Assembly: GCA_030248195.1 (NCBI GenBank)
Contig: JASAND010028892.1
Span: forward strand, 36,064 to 100,063
Source: Trissonchulus latispiculum
Taxonomy: Eukaryota; Nematoda; Enoplea; Enoplida; Ironidae
DNA length: 64,000 nt
Direction of reading: 5' to 3'
In this document: one piece after another, positions 36,985-48,869 of the stretch
Layout: the number at the start of each line of letters is the position of its first letter
How positions within the stretch are numbered: position 1 is the first letter of the stretch
Notes under the pieces: model-generated
Databases searched by the model: none
What the model saw: only the letters and a program-made list of their open reading frames with translations
What the model was told of the DNA's origin: nothing
Position numbers and translations under genes: made by a program

Positions 36985-37186
36985 TAGCGTTGTTGGCCGG
37001 CCGGTCTTCAGAAAAAGGATACTACTTGATTTTATCTGTTATACATAACCAGGAGTAACTGTATGCATCAATTAATGCTAAGTATTTTGCAAAATACACG
37101 AAAAATAGGGCAAAACTGGTACTGGCCGGATATTTTGACCTGTTTGGCCTGTTTGACCCGGCCGGCCGGCCGAGGCAACAACACTA
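36985..37186. mobile_element. hAT MITE (GTTGTTGGC family), copy 2
   Basis: 202 bp, ends TAGCGTTGTTGGCC / GGCAACAACACTA, perfect 8-bp duplication CCGGACAA (36977-36984, 37187-37194). Inserted in the right arm of the 36023-38240 palindrome; the left arm shows the empty site. Confidence 0.93.
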
Positions 37187-37687
37187 CCGGACAATAGTCC
37201 ATGAAATTTCAAATTTCAAAGCTCAGAACCGGACATCGACCGTGCGTATACTCGATTATTTTGACACCGGTAAAATGAAACTAGCTTCCCAAATATTTAT
37301 TGTGCCAAAAACAAACATTTTTACCCGCGATTCCGAGCACCAGTCCCTAAAAACCGTTTTTCCGGTTTTTTTCGAACCGGCTACGACCATAGATCGCGCA
37401 ATTTTGGTCCAAATCGGACAAAATTTCCTATAGACTAATTTCGACCCGAGGAATCCATAAATCCAATCAGCGGAACTGTACGACCTACCCATCTTGCTGT
37501 ACAATTTTTGTGACCTAGACATCCGGTTTTCGAACATGGACCGGATGTTTCTGGATTTTCGCAAATGTCTTGGGCCAAGGTCCAATATACTAGAGTATAA
37601 ATTGTTGTTTAGCGTTTTCTTTCCGAATCTGAAGCGTTTTTATCGATTGGTATCCGGTAACCGGATATAGACCGGATGTGATGGCTA

Positions 37688-38210
37688 AAGCCCGGTTCAT
37701 ACTTGTCTCTGAGTCTCTGTCTCTTAGTCTTTGTCTCTATGTCTCTGTCTCTATACGGTTCATACCTGTCTCTGTCTTTTTGTCCTTTTGTCTCTAAGCT
37801 GTCCTTAAGTGTCTAAGCGAAGTTGAACAATGCTCAACTTTTCTGCCTGTCCTTAAGAGACAGCCAATCAGAACATAGAATAGTATCACGTGAGCAGTCA
37901 GTTAAGTTAGATATTTTAAGGTAACTGCACTTGTATCAAATTTTAAAGTCAGTTTTCATCATATATAAGTTTAGCTGTAAACGGAGCAGCAATATTCAGA
38001 AGATATTAGTCAATTTGAAAAGTTTTTGTTCGGTTTTAATTAAATCCAGTGACCAATGAAATTTGAATTAGTTGTCACATGATCGAGTCTCTGTCCTTTT
38101 GTCCTTTTAAGTATGAACGTCTTGTCTCTATCAGCTTAGAGACAAAAGGACAGAGACATAGAGACAAGGACATAAAGACAGAGACTGAGAGACAAGTATG
38201 AACCGGGCTT
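37688..38210. mobile_element. MITE with AAGCCCGGTTCATAC ends
   Basis: Perfect terminal inverted repeats of more than 20 bp starting AAGCCCGGTTCATACTTGTC, flanked by TA. Subterminal GTCTCT/AGAGAC repeats occur in both arms. The left arm of the enclosing palindrome provides the empty site. Non-coding. Confidence 0.85.
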
Positions 38211-38463
38211 TATCGGATTCTCCTCCTCCTGAGGTTTCTAAAATATATGTCGCGTTACAGGAGCGAGTTCGTGCAAACCTCTAGTTAGAACGTTCAAACC
38301 ACAAGCTCTTTATTTATTTTATTTTTATTTACGATTTATTTTTTATTTTATTTTTGTAATCTAGGGCTATATATAAGCTTCCATAAGGGCGGCGAAGGCA
38401 CAAGTTTCAGTTCCCTCTGTACTTTTATTGAAATAAAGTTGTTGTTTTCTGGAATATGTTTGA

Positions 38464-39352
38464 ACTTGAACGCAAAGTAGGCGGAAATCCGGATCTTAAA
38501 AAAGTCCCCCCCAGGATCCGACCCTGTGTTAATGTATGGATGTTCCCAAAAGGAATCACCACCTTAAGAGAGTTCAGTAGAAATTAAGAATTGTTGTAGT
38601 TTTATTACAACAATGCTTCTCTTGTGGGTAGACAATCCATGCGATGGCAAAATGAAATTATATATATATATATAAACATATATACATACATATATATATA
38701 TATATGTAATATGTATAATGTATGTATATACGTTTATATATATAATTTCGTTTTGCGGGACCCGGCGTGGGCCCATTACCGGACTCCTACCTACCTGCTT
38801 ACCTAATCTATGTACAATATCTAACCTACCTACCTATATAGATTGACTGGGTACACTATCCACTAGATAAATACAAAAACAAAACATAAAAAATTATAAA
38901 ACGAAAAATACAAAAATATTGCATGCACCGGACTAGGTTAGGTACTGTATGTAGGTAGGTTACTGTAAATGAGTAAGTACTGTATATAGATTAGGTAGGT
39001 AGGTTAGATATTGTACATAGATTAGGTAAGCAGGTAGGTAGGAGTCCGGTAATGGGCCTACGCCGGGTCCCGCAAAACGAAATTATATATATAAACATAT
39101 ATACATACATTATACATATTACATATATATATATATATGTATGTATATATGTTTATATATATATATATAATTTCATTTTGCCATCGCATGGATTGTCTAC
39201 CCACAAGAGAAGCATTGTTGTAATAAAACTACAACAATTCTTATTTCTACTGAACTCTCTTAAGGTGGTGATTCCTTTTGGGAACATCCATACATTAACA
39301 CAGGGTCGGATCCTGGGGGGGGACTTTTTTAAGATCCGGATTTCCGCCTACT
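38464..39352. repeat. Palindrome, ~370-bp arms
   Basis: 38471-38838 and 38985-39352 are near-identical inverted copies. Each runs from CGCAAAGTAGGCGGAAATCC through a TTAA-element end (AAAAGGAATCACCACCTTAA), a (TA)n tract and a GGTAGGTAGG-type repeat. A third copy on the + strand is at 41516-42030. Confidence 0.88.
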
Positions 39353-39682
39353 TTGCGTTAACAGATACCCGGCTATCATCCTATTCAGTATGCACAACTA
39401 ATTTCTACTTAATTGTTTCAGTTTGATTAAACTAAAGTTTGACCAAAAATCTTAGAACCGAACTGTGAGCGCCTGTCTTGAATTAAACTTTGAAGTTAGC
39501 CTACATAAGGTATATATCTTAGGTGAATGCCTCGGTTTTAAAAATAGTATGAAGTTTAAACATATTCCAGAAAACAACAACTTTATTTCAATAAAAGTAC
39601 AGAGGTAACTGAAACTTGTGCCTTCGCCGCCCTTATGGAAGTTTATAGCCCTAGATTACAAAAATAAAATAAAAAATAAATC

Positions 39683-39928
39683 GTTCTAAATTACTGATTC
39701 AGTAATTGAATTGATCACGCAAATTAAAAATGACGTAGTTGCAATTTATATGTGAATTTAAGCATACATAAGTCTATAACTTTGGAAATTCATCCTTAAT
39801 AAGTGTTTTCCCAGATTAGCTCGAACTCTTGCGATCTTGACGCAGTTTCCATAATTCAGTATAAATATATAAATCACAACTACACAATTTAATCAATCCA
39901 ATTATATACTGAATCAGTAATTTAGAAC
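39683..39928. mobile_element. MITE with GTTCTAAATTACTGATTCAG ends
   Basis: A perfect 22-bp terminal inverted repeat (first 20 bases given), 246 bp long, at the centre of the 39515-40142 palindrome. The terminal repeat itself contains the near-palindrome TACTGATTCAGTA. No clear target duplication. Confidence 0.7.
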
Positions 39929-40265
39929 TCAGCTGTCATGTGTTTTAAGAAAACTTATACATTCTTGACGATTTATTTTTGATTTTATTTTTGTAATCCA
40001 AAAATGGCGATTTATAACTTATAAGGGAGGCTAAGGCACAAGTTTCAGAGACCGCTGCACTTAAATTGAAATCAACTTTTTGTTTTCTAGAATATGTTTG
40101 AACTTCATACTATCTTTAAAACCGAGGCATTCACCTAAGATTAATTGCCTCTTCTGTTAGAAAATTTTTGAAAAGAAACAATAAACCACTTGAAAGGTCA
40201 AGTGTCATTTTGCTATTATTAGTTCAACATACATTTACAGAGCGCAGTGTAATGCCTTATATGTT

Positions 40266-41255
40266 TTAAGGTGGTGATTCCTTTTGGAGACATCAACTTT
40301 GAACCATTATTACTCAACCATTACTTAGAGTTAAGAAGCCATTTTTATATCATAATGCAGCTTAACATTTGCTCTTTCTAATAAATACAGTGAACATAAC
40401 TTTAGTTCTTGGAAATTATTTTACTGCATTTTCGAAGTAATTTAATTTTCCAGATTTTTTGCAGACTGAAGCAAATTTTTTCGTGAGGCTTCGGCCATAT
40501 CATTCGATTCCACTATGAAATAGCTGGGGACCCTTTTTTAATTATTATGAAACCGCTCTTCGTTATAAAGAAATTAACTAAAATGTAAGCGCAACCTGGA
40601 TTTTGCCTACTTTTCCCAACTTTGGCAAGCGACCACTTTAGCTCTAAAGCAGCAATCGGGGCAACTAAAAAAGGGTCCCTGGGTATTTTTGTATAAAACA
40701 CGTCCAGTAAGTGGCAACCCTCTAGCTTGCATAGTAAATGCTCCACAATCGCTGGAAAAAATTTGGTCATGTTTTTGCAAAAACTACATTTTCTATAATA
40801 GCAGCGTACAGGGTAGCAGTTATAAGATTATAATGTCACTGATAATCGGTCACAACGAGACCTTCAAATTGACATCCGCAGTTTACTTCTACGGCTTACG
40901 TAGCTCAAGAAATGGTGGATTATTTGATTTCTGCAAAAATGACAAGTTTCCAACGCCAAAATAGGAAAATCCACTATATCTCACGATAGCGAAAAGCTAG
41001 AAAGGTACTTCAAAAAGCAAAAACATAGAGCTCAACAAGATCTTTCGAATGAGTATAATCGTAGCTGTACAGCAACTGCCTAACTGTCAAAAATTCACAA
41101 AAACCACCCTGAACGGAGACGTCGAATTTTTGAAGCGCGATTGCGCGGAGGGTGTTAGAATGCTAAAAGAACTTATTTTGGAAAGTTTCATCAAATTTCA
41201 TCTTGATTTGAACCGTCAATCAACAATATGTGCCCAAAAGGAATCACCACCTTAA
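40266..41255. mobile_element. TTAA element, copy 1 (GGTGGTGATTCC ends)
   Basis: Starts TTAAGGTGGTGATTCCTTTT and ends with CCAAAAGGAATCACCACC then TTAA. TTAA duplication is the hallmark of piggyBac and Kolobok superfamilies. About 980 bp, no transposase. A 68-codon frame near the right end (41049-41255) is also present in copy 3. Remnant right ends of the same family sit at 38534-38555, 39265-39290 and 41590-41612. Confidence 0.88.
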
Positions 41256-42000
41256 ACAGAAGAATTGACTCTCTCGTGTAACGTTCAAACCAAGAGCTCG
41301 TGGTTTGAACGTTCTGACTAGAGGTTTGCACGAACTCGCTCCTGTAACGCGACATATATACCTTATGTAGGCTAACTTCAAAGTTTAATTCAAGACAGGC
41401 GCTCACAGTTCGGTTCTAAGATTTTTGGTCAAACTTTAGTTTAATCAAACTGAAACAATTAAGTAGAAATTAAGTTGTGCATACTGAATAGGATGATAGC
41501 CGGGTATCTGTTAACGCAAAGTAGGCGGAAATCCGGATCTTAAAAAAGTCCCCCCCCAGGATCCGACCCTGTGTTAATGTATGGATGTTCCCAAAAGGAA
41601 TCACCACCTTAAGAGAGTTCAGTAGAAATAAGAATTGTTGTAGTTTTATTACAACAATGCTTCTCTTGTGGGTAGACAATCCATGCGATGGCAAAATGAA
41701 ATTATATATATATAAACATATATACATACATATATATATATATGTAATATGTATAATGTATGTATATATGTTTATATATATAATTTCGTTTTGCGGGACC
41801 CGGCGTGGGCCCATTACCGGACTCCTACCTACCTGCTTACCTAATCTATGTACAATATCTAACCTACCTACCTAATCTATATACAGTACTTACTCATTTA
41901 CAGTAACCTACCTACATACAGTACCTAACCTAGTCCGGTGCATGCAATATTTTTGTATTTTTCGTTTTATAATTTTTTTATGTTTTGTTTTTGTATTTAT

Positions 42001-42354
42001 CTAGTGGATAGTGTACCCAGTCAATCTATATACAAAAAAGCATATACTCGTAACGTCAACAACGACCCATTTTGTGGTAGGTCTCTGCTGTCGGGCCCAC
42101 TCTAGAACATCCATTCTGTCAAAGTCTAGATTAAGTTCCTCCAAGTCTTCCCTATTTCCAATAAACATAGGCTCCTCTAAGTAGTGGTTGTTGTTTGAAG
42201 GGTAGTAGAAATCCAATTCATGGTCCAAAACATTTTGAAGAATCAAACCAAATGAGAAGTTAATTTTAATGGCGTAGAATTGAGCATTGAAAACAGAGTA
42301 GAGGAGTTTCTTGAGGTTTGACTCCCTTGTGTGAATTTTAAATTTAGGACTAGA
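42001..42354 (-). CDS. Protein-like ORF of unknown family
   Basis: A 118-codon open frame from a TGA at 42355-42357 down to 42001, with no obvious ATG start. The composition is strikingly protein-like: an aromatic/asparagine stretch (DFYYPSNNNHYLEEPMF), a conserved-looking acidic helix (REDLEELNLDFDRMDVLEW), then RQQRPTTKWVVVDVTS. The first ~8 codons lie inside the 42330-42523 direct repeat, so the LTR-like insertion probably interrupted a longer coding region. I do not recognise the family. It may derive from a multicopy element rather than a host gene. The 3' end may be an exon boundary rather than the stop. Confidence 0.45.
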   Translation of the reverse strand, partial: SSPKFKIHTRESNLKKLLYSVFNAQFYAIKINFSFGLILQNVLDHELDFYYPSNNNHYLEEPMFIGNREDLEELNLDFDRMDVLEWARQQRPTTKWVVVDVTSICFFVYRLTGYTIH

Positions 42355-42964
42355 TCAAAATTGAAAGAACGAGAACAGGTTCGTGATGAGTGTGCGAAAA
42401 TAAGAACCCTAATTAAATTTAGCAAAAGACTAATCAAACAATCACTCTTTATTTTATCACTAAAAATTCAATTGCAATAGAATAACCAAATTTACAACTA
42501 ATGAAAACATCAAAATATAATAGCTGACCGTGTTCAAGTTGGCCCCCCTCCCCCCTTAACCAACCTCTAGAGTCCTGCCTGCTGATCCTGGATGGGATGT
42601 CCTTGAAAATGAATTGAAAAGTGACCGAATTTTCGGATGGCTCACTCTCTTTTATAGTCAAAAGCTAATTTGCATGTTGAACGAAATTGCACTTTTCTTA
42701 TAGCTAATTTTGGAAGCCAACGTTTCTGCACAGAAAGAAGCTAGCTATATTTTGAAGCCAAGAGTTTTACACAAGAGTAAGAAAGAAATACTTTCACATA
42801 ATTTCGATGAAATTCTACCATGCTGCTGCTCATATCTCACAAATACCCCCTCTTTTGAAACCGCCGGCCCCCGCGCGGTTACTAACACGAAAGCAATGGG
42901 ATAAAACTCACGAATTAGCTTGTTAAAATTAGTGGTAAAACGAACTTTTTCAGCAAGAAGCATA

Positions 42965-43322
42965 GGATAACGTGGGGGGGGGAATGGGGGGGGTGCAGAC
43001 CCCCCCCAGACCGACAAAAAACGGGTAGACCCCCTCAGCGAAAAGGAAAAAAGGGCAGACCCTCTCCTCCAGAAAGCAAAAAAGGGCAGACCCCTCAGCG
43101 ATTTTCACTGAAAATTGGTAATTTTTTAGCAAATTGTAGCGATTTTTTAAAAAAATTTCTTAAAAATCGCTAAAAATTGTCATTTTTTACGAATTTTTGG
43201 TCAAAAACGTTAAAAATTCGCAAGTTTTGCAAATTTCGGGGCAGACCCCGATAAAATTTCGGATTTTTTCAGGGGTAGACCCTTCGCCGAGGTCGGGGCA
43301 GACCCCCCCCAGAATCGGACCC
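42965..43322. repeat. GGGCAGACCCC motif cluster
   Basis: GGGCAGACCC or GGGTAGACCC occurs about seven times amid C runs and AAAATT-rich stretches, ending in ATCGGACCCCGTGTTAATG. The same GACCCTGTGTTAATGTATGG phrase ends the repeats at 38525, 39285 and 41565. Confidence 0.55.
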
Positions 43323-44929
43323 CGTGTTAATGTATGGCAAGAAATATGGATAAAAGTGGGGACTCCCCACTGTGGGAACTACCACCTGGCAGACTACGGT
43401 GTCCGGCAAGACCTTCGGACCCGACTACGGATAAAACTAGCGTGTCTGCCACCACACTACAATACACACTATCTAACCCTTGTTGACTGGTAACCGCGCG
43501 AGAGCACATCAACCTCAAAGAAAGGTACCCGACACAAGATGCAGCAGCAAAGTAAAATTTTTCCTCACCTCTTACTTTTAATAAACATTTGCGTGTTTAC
43601 CAGAACAGATTAGTTTATAGATGCCCTAACAAATGGGTCAACACTCCAATCCCTACACAAAATGTACACAACCAAAACATAAATATATACAAGCATTGCA
43701 ATAGGGAGACCAGTGTCCGTGGCTCATGCAAGGATGGGATGAGGCAGAACGTCATTACAAAACCATTAATGCCAGCTGGACGGCCAACCCAAAAGGCCGG
43801 GCACCCGTCCGACCGGACACGCAGCCAAGGCCAATACTGGGGCCGGGCGGCTTGGCAAGGAACAGAAATCGAAGCGCGGAAAATCAGCCCCCCCCTCGGC
43901 AAGGAACACAAATCGAGGCGCGGAAAATCAGCGCCCCCACCAGCCTCCCCGCAAAGCCCATGACCACCGACAAAGCATCATAGTCCTGGGGTAAGCCGGG
44001 AAAACAGGCAAAACACCGCACCAGGACAGACAAGGCCAGACAGAGTTATGAACGGCGAGACAAGCCCAGCCAAAGTTCTAAAGGCGCCAAAGCAAACCCA
44101 GGCGCAAAATGGGCCTTCCCAGCTGTACTCTGCAGAAGACCAACGCATAGTAGGGTACAGCAAGGATCAAAGGGCTCAAACGACCTACGCACCCCTTTAT
44201 GCAACACCGCTGGATAGCCGGTACCACATTACCCGGAACCAAACAACAGCCCGATGCGGAGATTAGCTTTCTTCGAGACTAAGCCTCCAGTCCAGCAGAG
44301 CAAAGGGGACATGGCCACGGCACAAAATCAAGGCGGGGCAGGAGGGAGCACAGACAAACAGGCTAGAACACAGAAACAGAAAAAATAGCACACCGAATGA
44401 CAAAGATGCGAATTCAAGACAAACGCAATGAAAGAAGATACAATGTGAGAAGTAGCCCAAACACGTGTTGGAACTCCAGAAAACAGTGCTGTCCTGGCCC
44501 CCAGCCAGAGAACGGGCCGAGAGCCGGACCGCACGGCCACTGGCGCTCCAAATCAAAATTAAGTGCAACCCCGGGGAAAGGGTGCCAGGGAACAGCGCGC
44601 ACAGAACCCCAGGGCAGGCTGACCGGTCAAGCCAGCCCTGAAATCCCCGCAACCAACCCCCAGAGTTCACTGATTCAAATTTCAAAAGTCAAATCAGTTC
44701 AAACGAAACTCATCGAAAATATAGACTGGCAACGAAATGATCAGCTTTTTGTAAAATCATTTCAATCTTGCAAACTTGAATTGAACGTTGAAGTACGAAA
44801 ACTATAGCTTTATGAATTTTTATCGAAACTAAACTACCTCACCCGGAAAAGTGTTGTCCGGAACCATTACCACTGACAACCAAAATCTCTCTAAAAATAA
44901 AACAAATATTGTGCAACGTGCAAGAATTT
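43323..44929. other. GC-rich interior of the LTR-like element, unassigned
   Basis: Higher GC than its surroundings, with partially repeated phrases (CGGAAAATCAGC and GGCAAGGAACA each twice near 43850-43935). Several overlapping open frames on both strands exist, as expected in GC-rich DNA; none has a recognisable domain. At 44950-45015 GGCAGGGTTTACCCCAACG is repeated three times. Confidence 0.4.
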
Positions 44930-46932
44930 TGAAAAGTGCAAAATTTTGATAACTTTGGCAGGGTTTACCCCAACGTTGGCAGGGTTTACCCCAACGTCGG
45001 CAGGGGTTACCCCCTCTTTTGAAAATACTCGCTTTGTTAAAAAATCCATTGGCTTAGCCAGGGGTCGACTGGTGAGCCAAAGAAATCAGTCAAAATCAGA
45101 CTAGAGGTTGGTTCAAGGCCAAGCCTAAAATTTTATAAGGGATCTCAAAATCTACTTATTGAACACGGTCGCCACTTTGTGAATTTTAAATTTAGGACTA
45201 GATCAAAATTGAAAGAACGAGAACAGGTTCGTGATGAGTGTGCGAAAATGAGAACCCTAATTAAATTTAGCAAAAGACTAATCAAACAATCACTCTTTAT
45301 TTCATCACTAAAAATTCAATTTCAATAGAATACCCAATTTTACAAATAATGAAAACATCAAAATATAATAGGTAATGGAATGACTTAGATCTTGTGCTCA
45401 AAAGTGGTTAAAAAATTAGTTTCTAAGTGGTCATTGTCCCAAAAGAAGTCTCTACTGAAAACGGAACCTAAAGATCTTGTTTATGTTAAGTTTTAGTTGT
45501 GATGTTGTGTCCAAGCCATAATTAATTGTACTTGTATGATTGTCAAAATCAGAGTTGCCAGCCCCAGATAAGCCTTTTATAAACATTACGAGAGGAAAAC
45601 CTTAAATCTATTTCACCTCTAACGCTTAAGAAGGGCATCTACAAGCCTAGCTAGGATTAATTAGCCCAAAATAATGATCTATTATACTTGAAGTGATGAT
45701 TATAATAACAATAAGGTCAATTCCAAAATTCCCCTTTGCTGAAAGGACAGGTGTCCTTTCCCTTAGTGACCCGGGTGCGGTCACTCTCCGCTTCCATTGC
45801 CAGAAGTTATTCAGAACAGAAGAATCATAAAACTCCAGGAACTCCAGTGTTGGCGTAAAATCAAAACCTATGACTATCACGGAAAGAATTCGACATTTCT
45901 AGTTGAAAAGAATGCATTAATTTTTGTCAGCAGCGTCTGAAAGCATTTTTATAGTTTAATAACACAAATTAGAAGATGGTTTAACAAAACAATCGCATAA
46001 TTCGGCTGTACGTAAGAAATTAAACATAATAAGTACCTAAGCACATTAATTCGTAATAATTCGTGTTTTACAGTGTTCTTAGGTTCTAATCTGTTGTTAT
46101 TAATGTTAATTAGTATTAGTTAAGCTTATTCTATGGTAATTAGCTAATTATTACGTAAGAAATGAATTTTTGATCGGTGACACAAGTTAGGCTCATAAGA
46201 AAGAGAATTTTCTCCCCTTTCCAAAAATGCAATTCCCACGTTTCAACTCCCAAAATTGAGTGAGTTATAAACAAAAATGTTTTAGTAAGATTAGCCTTTA
46301 TTCCATAATCTTACTTTACTGAAAAGGAAAGTCCTAAAAGTGGACTTCCAAAAAACCTTTGTACTAACTTCTTTCTTTCCTTTCTCCTTTCTTTGTCTGG
46401 GAGGTTGTCTACCTCCCAGACTACATAGCAGTCAGGTGTACTGCTGTTTCCTCCTTCTCTTTTCTTTTCCTACGTACGAGAGGCTTGTCCTCAGGTGAAC
46501 TTTTGTTGGGCCTAGTCCAGCAAAAGGAGGACAAGAAAAGTTCGCCTCTTGGAAGAAAATAAGACACAAATTTTAACACATAGGTAAAGTCCGGAGGGGG
46601 CTTAATTAAATTCCCCCAATTAAAATTATTGCAAAAATTAACTAAACAGGTCTAGTCAAGTACGTAGAGTATTAAGAGTCCCATTCTTAGTCTTTAAAAC
46701 TAGCGTAGATTGCGTAAAAGTTGGAAATAAGAGTCAAAATTTGCAGTATTCCCCCTTTGGTTACGTTTACATGTTAACCAAAGTTTCGCAAAGTTTTGCA
46801 GAATTTCAGCACCCAAAATCCATCAAAAAAGGGTCAGTTGGGGGGGGCAATAATTCGCAAATCTCATTAATTTCAGCCCTTAATGGCCCAGCTGGCTCAA
46901 CCAGCCGCTGCTGGCCCTATGGAAAAGATAGC

Positions 46933-46968
46933 AAGCTTCTAGAAAGTTCTAGAACTTTCTAGAAGCTT
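46933..46968. promoter_or_regulatory. Perfect six-unit heat-shock element
   Basis: A 36-bp perfect palindrome. Its core 46938-46965 is six contiguous alternating heat-shock-factor half sites (TTC..GAA..TTC..GAA..TTC..GAA), each separated by exactly 2 bp. A trimeric HSF needs three, so this would bind two trimers. An A/T-rich TATA-like stretch (AAAATAAAAG) begins about 7 bp downstream on the + strand. No ORF follows, consistent with the promoter of a non-coding element or LTR. Confidence 0.75.
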
Positions 46969-48365
46969 TAGCCTAAAATAAAAGAGAAATTCCGCCCCCA
47001 GTCCGCTAATGACCTGTCACCGAGCTGTCAGCAAAACTGTCAGCTCGGTCCCCAAAATTTCAATTTGGTCAGTGTTCGTTTAGCAGTGGCCGAGAGCGGT
47101 CGAAGTTTTAGTCCCCATCCCCGTGTGTGTTACTTCTCGGACCACAGGTGTGGTACGGGAATATAGTAACGCACACTCCCCCGTAGGACGCAAAATAGGA
47201 CTTTTCTGGCCCACACAGGCCAGAAAAGGGTTGAGCAGAAAAGCACGATCACTCCAACTTAAGGAGCCTATGGATCTTCTATGTCCGGCTCAGAATTTCT
47301 GCCTAGGATAAAAAAATTAGGAACTTTTATTGCGGCCTTTGCCCAATTTTTTGATATATGGTATTTTTCGGCCTTCGGGCCCTATTTCATATATAGTATT
47401 TTGGGGTCTGTATGGCCAATTTTTTTTGAAGTTTTTGGGCCAGTGAGCCCCGACTTTATAATAACTTTTTGGGCCCAAGGCCACGCTTTTATTTCCATAG
47501 CATGTTGGGCCTCCGGGCCAGTTTTATTTCATTTTATTTTTATTATTTAATTATTCCAAAATTATAAGGGCAGCTCATGTAAACCCCTCCTGTGCAATGG
47601 AGGTCTTGAGACGTGTCCACCTTTCTCTGTTTTTCCCTTTCTCGTTTTCGTTTCTTTTCGCCAGTCAAGCCACGGCCTTTAGGGCCGAAGTTATTCTCTT
47701 TTTATTTGTCACTTTTGGGGTTCTTTTTGTAGTTTTCATGGGATTATGAGTGGGCCCCCAAACCTCTAATTCTGAGTTAGAGAGCCCCTTAATTACGGCT
47801 CTGAAAATTAATAAGCTAGTTAGTAGAATTATTTCCCCACAGCCGGCAACTAGGAGTTGCCGGCCATATTTTCACAAAAAGCCCTGTAATGTCTTAAAAT
47901 TTCCATAGTCTGTATTATGTTTTATTTCAGCGTTAGGTCGGCATTAAAATCATTAGGTATTAAAATTATAGGGTGTTTTAAAGGCCAATTCTTAAAACAT
48001 GAGTCGTTTTACTTTTAATCTAATTAATTATTAAGCAGTCGTTTAAGAGGAATGGCCGGCTTCCTCACTTTTCGTAGTTTTAATTAATTGTGTATTTGAT
48101 TTAATCAATTGTTCTTTGTTGTTAGTAATAATTGCTTAGCAATTATTACTCACTGGCTTTCATCAAAATTTAAGTTAAACCTCTTTCCAAACTTGTGAAG
48201 TTTAAGTTTTTCCCAGTAAAATTTCTTTTATAAGCAATTCTAAGGAATTGCAAAGCCGTGAAATTCGTGCACAACAAAGTTCAAAGTTCACAAACGTTTT
48301 ACACATATGAGCCTAAGTTTAGTTTATTAGTTAGTCTAAGTAGCTAGATGCTTATTAATATGACT

Positions 48366-48490
48366 GTTTTGTACAATTGAAGTGTGAATGTTTTGTAAGT
48401 CGGAAGTGTGAATGTTTTGTAAATCTGAAGAGTGAATGTTTTGTACAATTGAAGCGTGAATGTGTCGTAAACCTTAGATATGAATGTGTC
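48366..48490. repeat. ~31-bp tandem repeat
   Basis: GTGAATGTTTTGTAA or close variants recur about four to five times, separated by GAAG-containing spacers. Confidence 0.65.
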
Positions 48491-48869
48491 CCTAAAACGT
48501 ACCTAAGATGGTTATTCGGGTAAACTCCTCATGGAGCGTGAGGTTCCGAAATTAACCAAGTTTCAAGAACGTCTGGTTAAATGGTTGTAGAATGTTCTGA
48601 TTTGCATGTATGCGGAATAAATGTTTTCGAATAATTGCGGTGGCAACTCACGGAAACTCCCCTTGTACGATAGGGGTTGTGAGAATTGTCAAATCAGTAT
48701 GAATGTCAGTCGAGTGAATGATTATTGATAATGTAGTTAGCAATATTGGGATAATCCAGGGATTCCAAGGCTTAACAAGTGGTAGTATGCCCCACCAATA
48801 ATTGTCAAGTTGCAGATCGCATTAAGCTTTATGTTACTTAATGGGTATGTCACATTATAAGTCACGGGA

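Larger units (their letters stand above)
36023..38240. repeat. Palindrome of about 2.2 kb with CCGGAT motifs
   Basis: 36023-36748 is the diverged reverse complement of 36864-38240 after removal of two insertions in the right arm (36985-37186 and 37688-38210). The centre lies near 36805. Arms share CGGAACTGTACGACCTAC, GGTGCTCGGAATC-like and GGTATCCGGTAACCGGAT phrases. It is probably an old foldback element inside a larger hAT-like unit whose ends are ATCCGGATTTCCGCC (35826, 38494). ORFs in the arms are not conserved. Confidence 0.8.
38850..42030. repeat. Inverted duplication, ~0.66-kb arms 1.8 kb apart
   Basis: 38850-39540 is the reverse complement of about 41365-42030, extending past the 38464-39352 palindrome on both sides. 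Between them lie another palindrome (about 39515-40142, centre near 39810), a MITE and a TTAA element. No gene. Confidence 0.8.
42330..45371 (-). mobile_element. LTR-like element, 194-bp direct repeats
   Basis: Two same-orientation repeats of equal length, 42330-42523 and 45178-45371, differ at few positions. Read on the - strand the repeat carries an AATAAAG signal and ends in CACA. Three bases later comes TGGCGACCGTG (45174-45164), a primer-binding-site-like motif also seen at 50246. The other repeat end is CTATTATA, not the canonical TG, and I find no target duplication. The interior has no gag-pol, only G/C-rich tracts. A non-autonomous LTR element (TRIM/LARD-like) is the best guess; a simple segmental duplication is possible. 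Confidence 0.5.

Noticed and set aside
42330..45371. Confident Ty3/gypsy retrotransposon
   Set aside because: No gag, protease, reverse transcriptase or integrase motif, non-canonical terminal dinucleotide and no target duplication; kept only as LTR-like.
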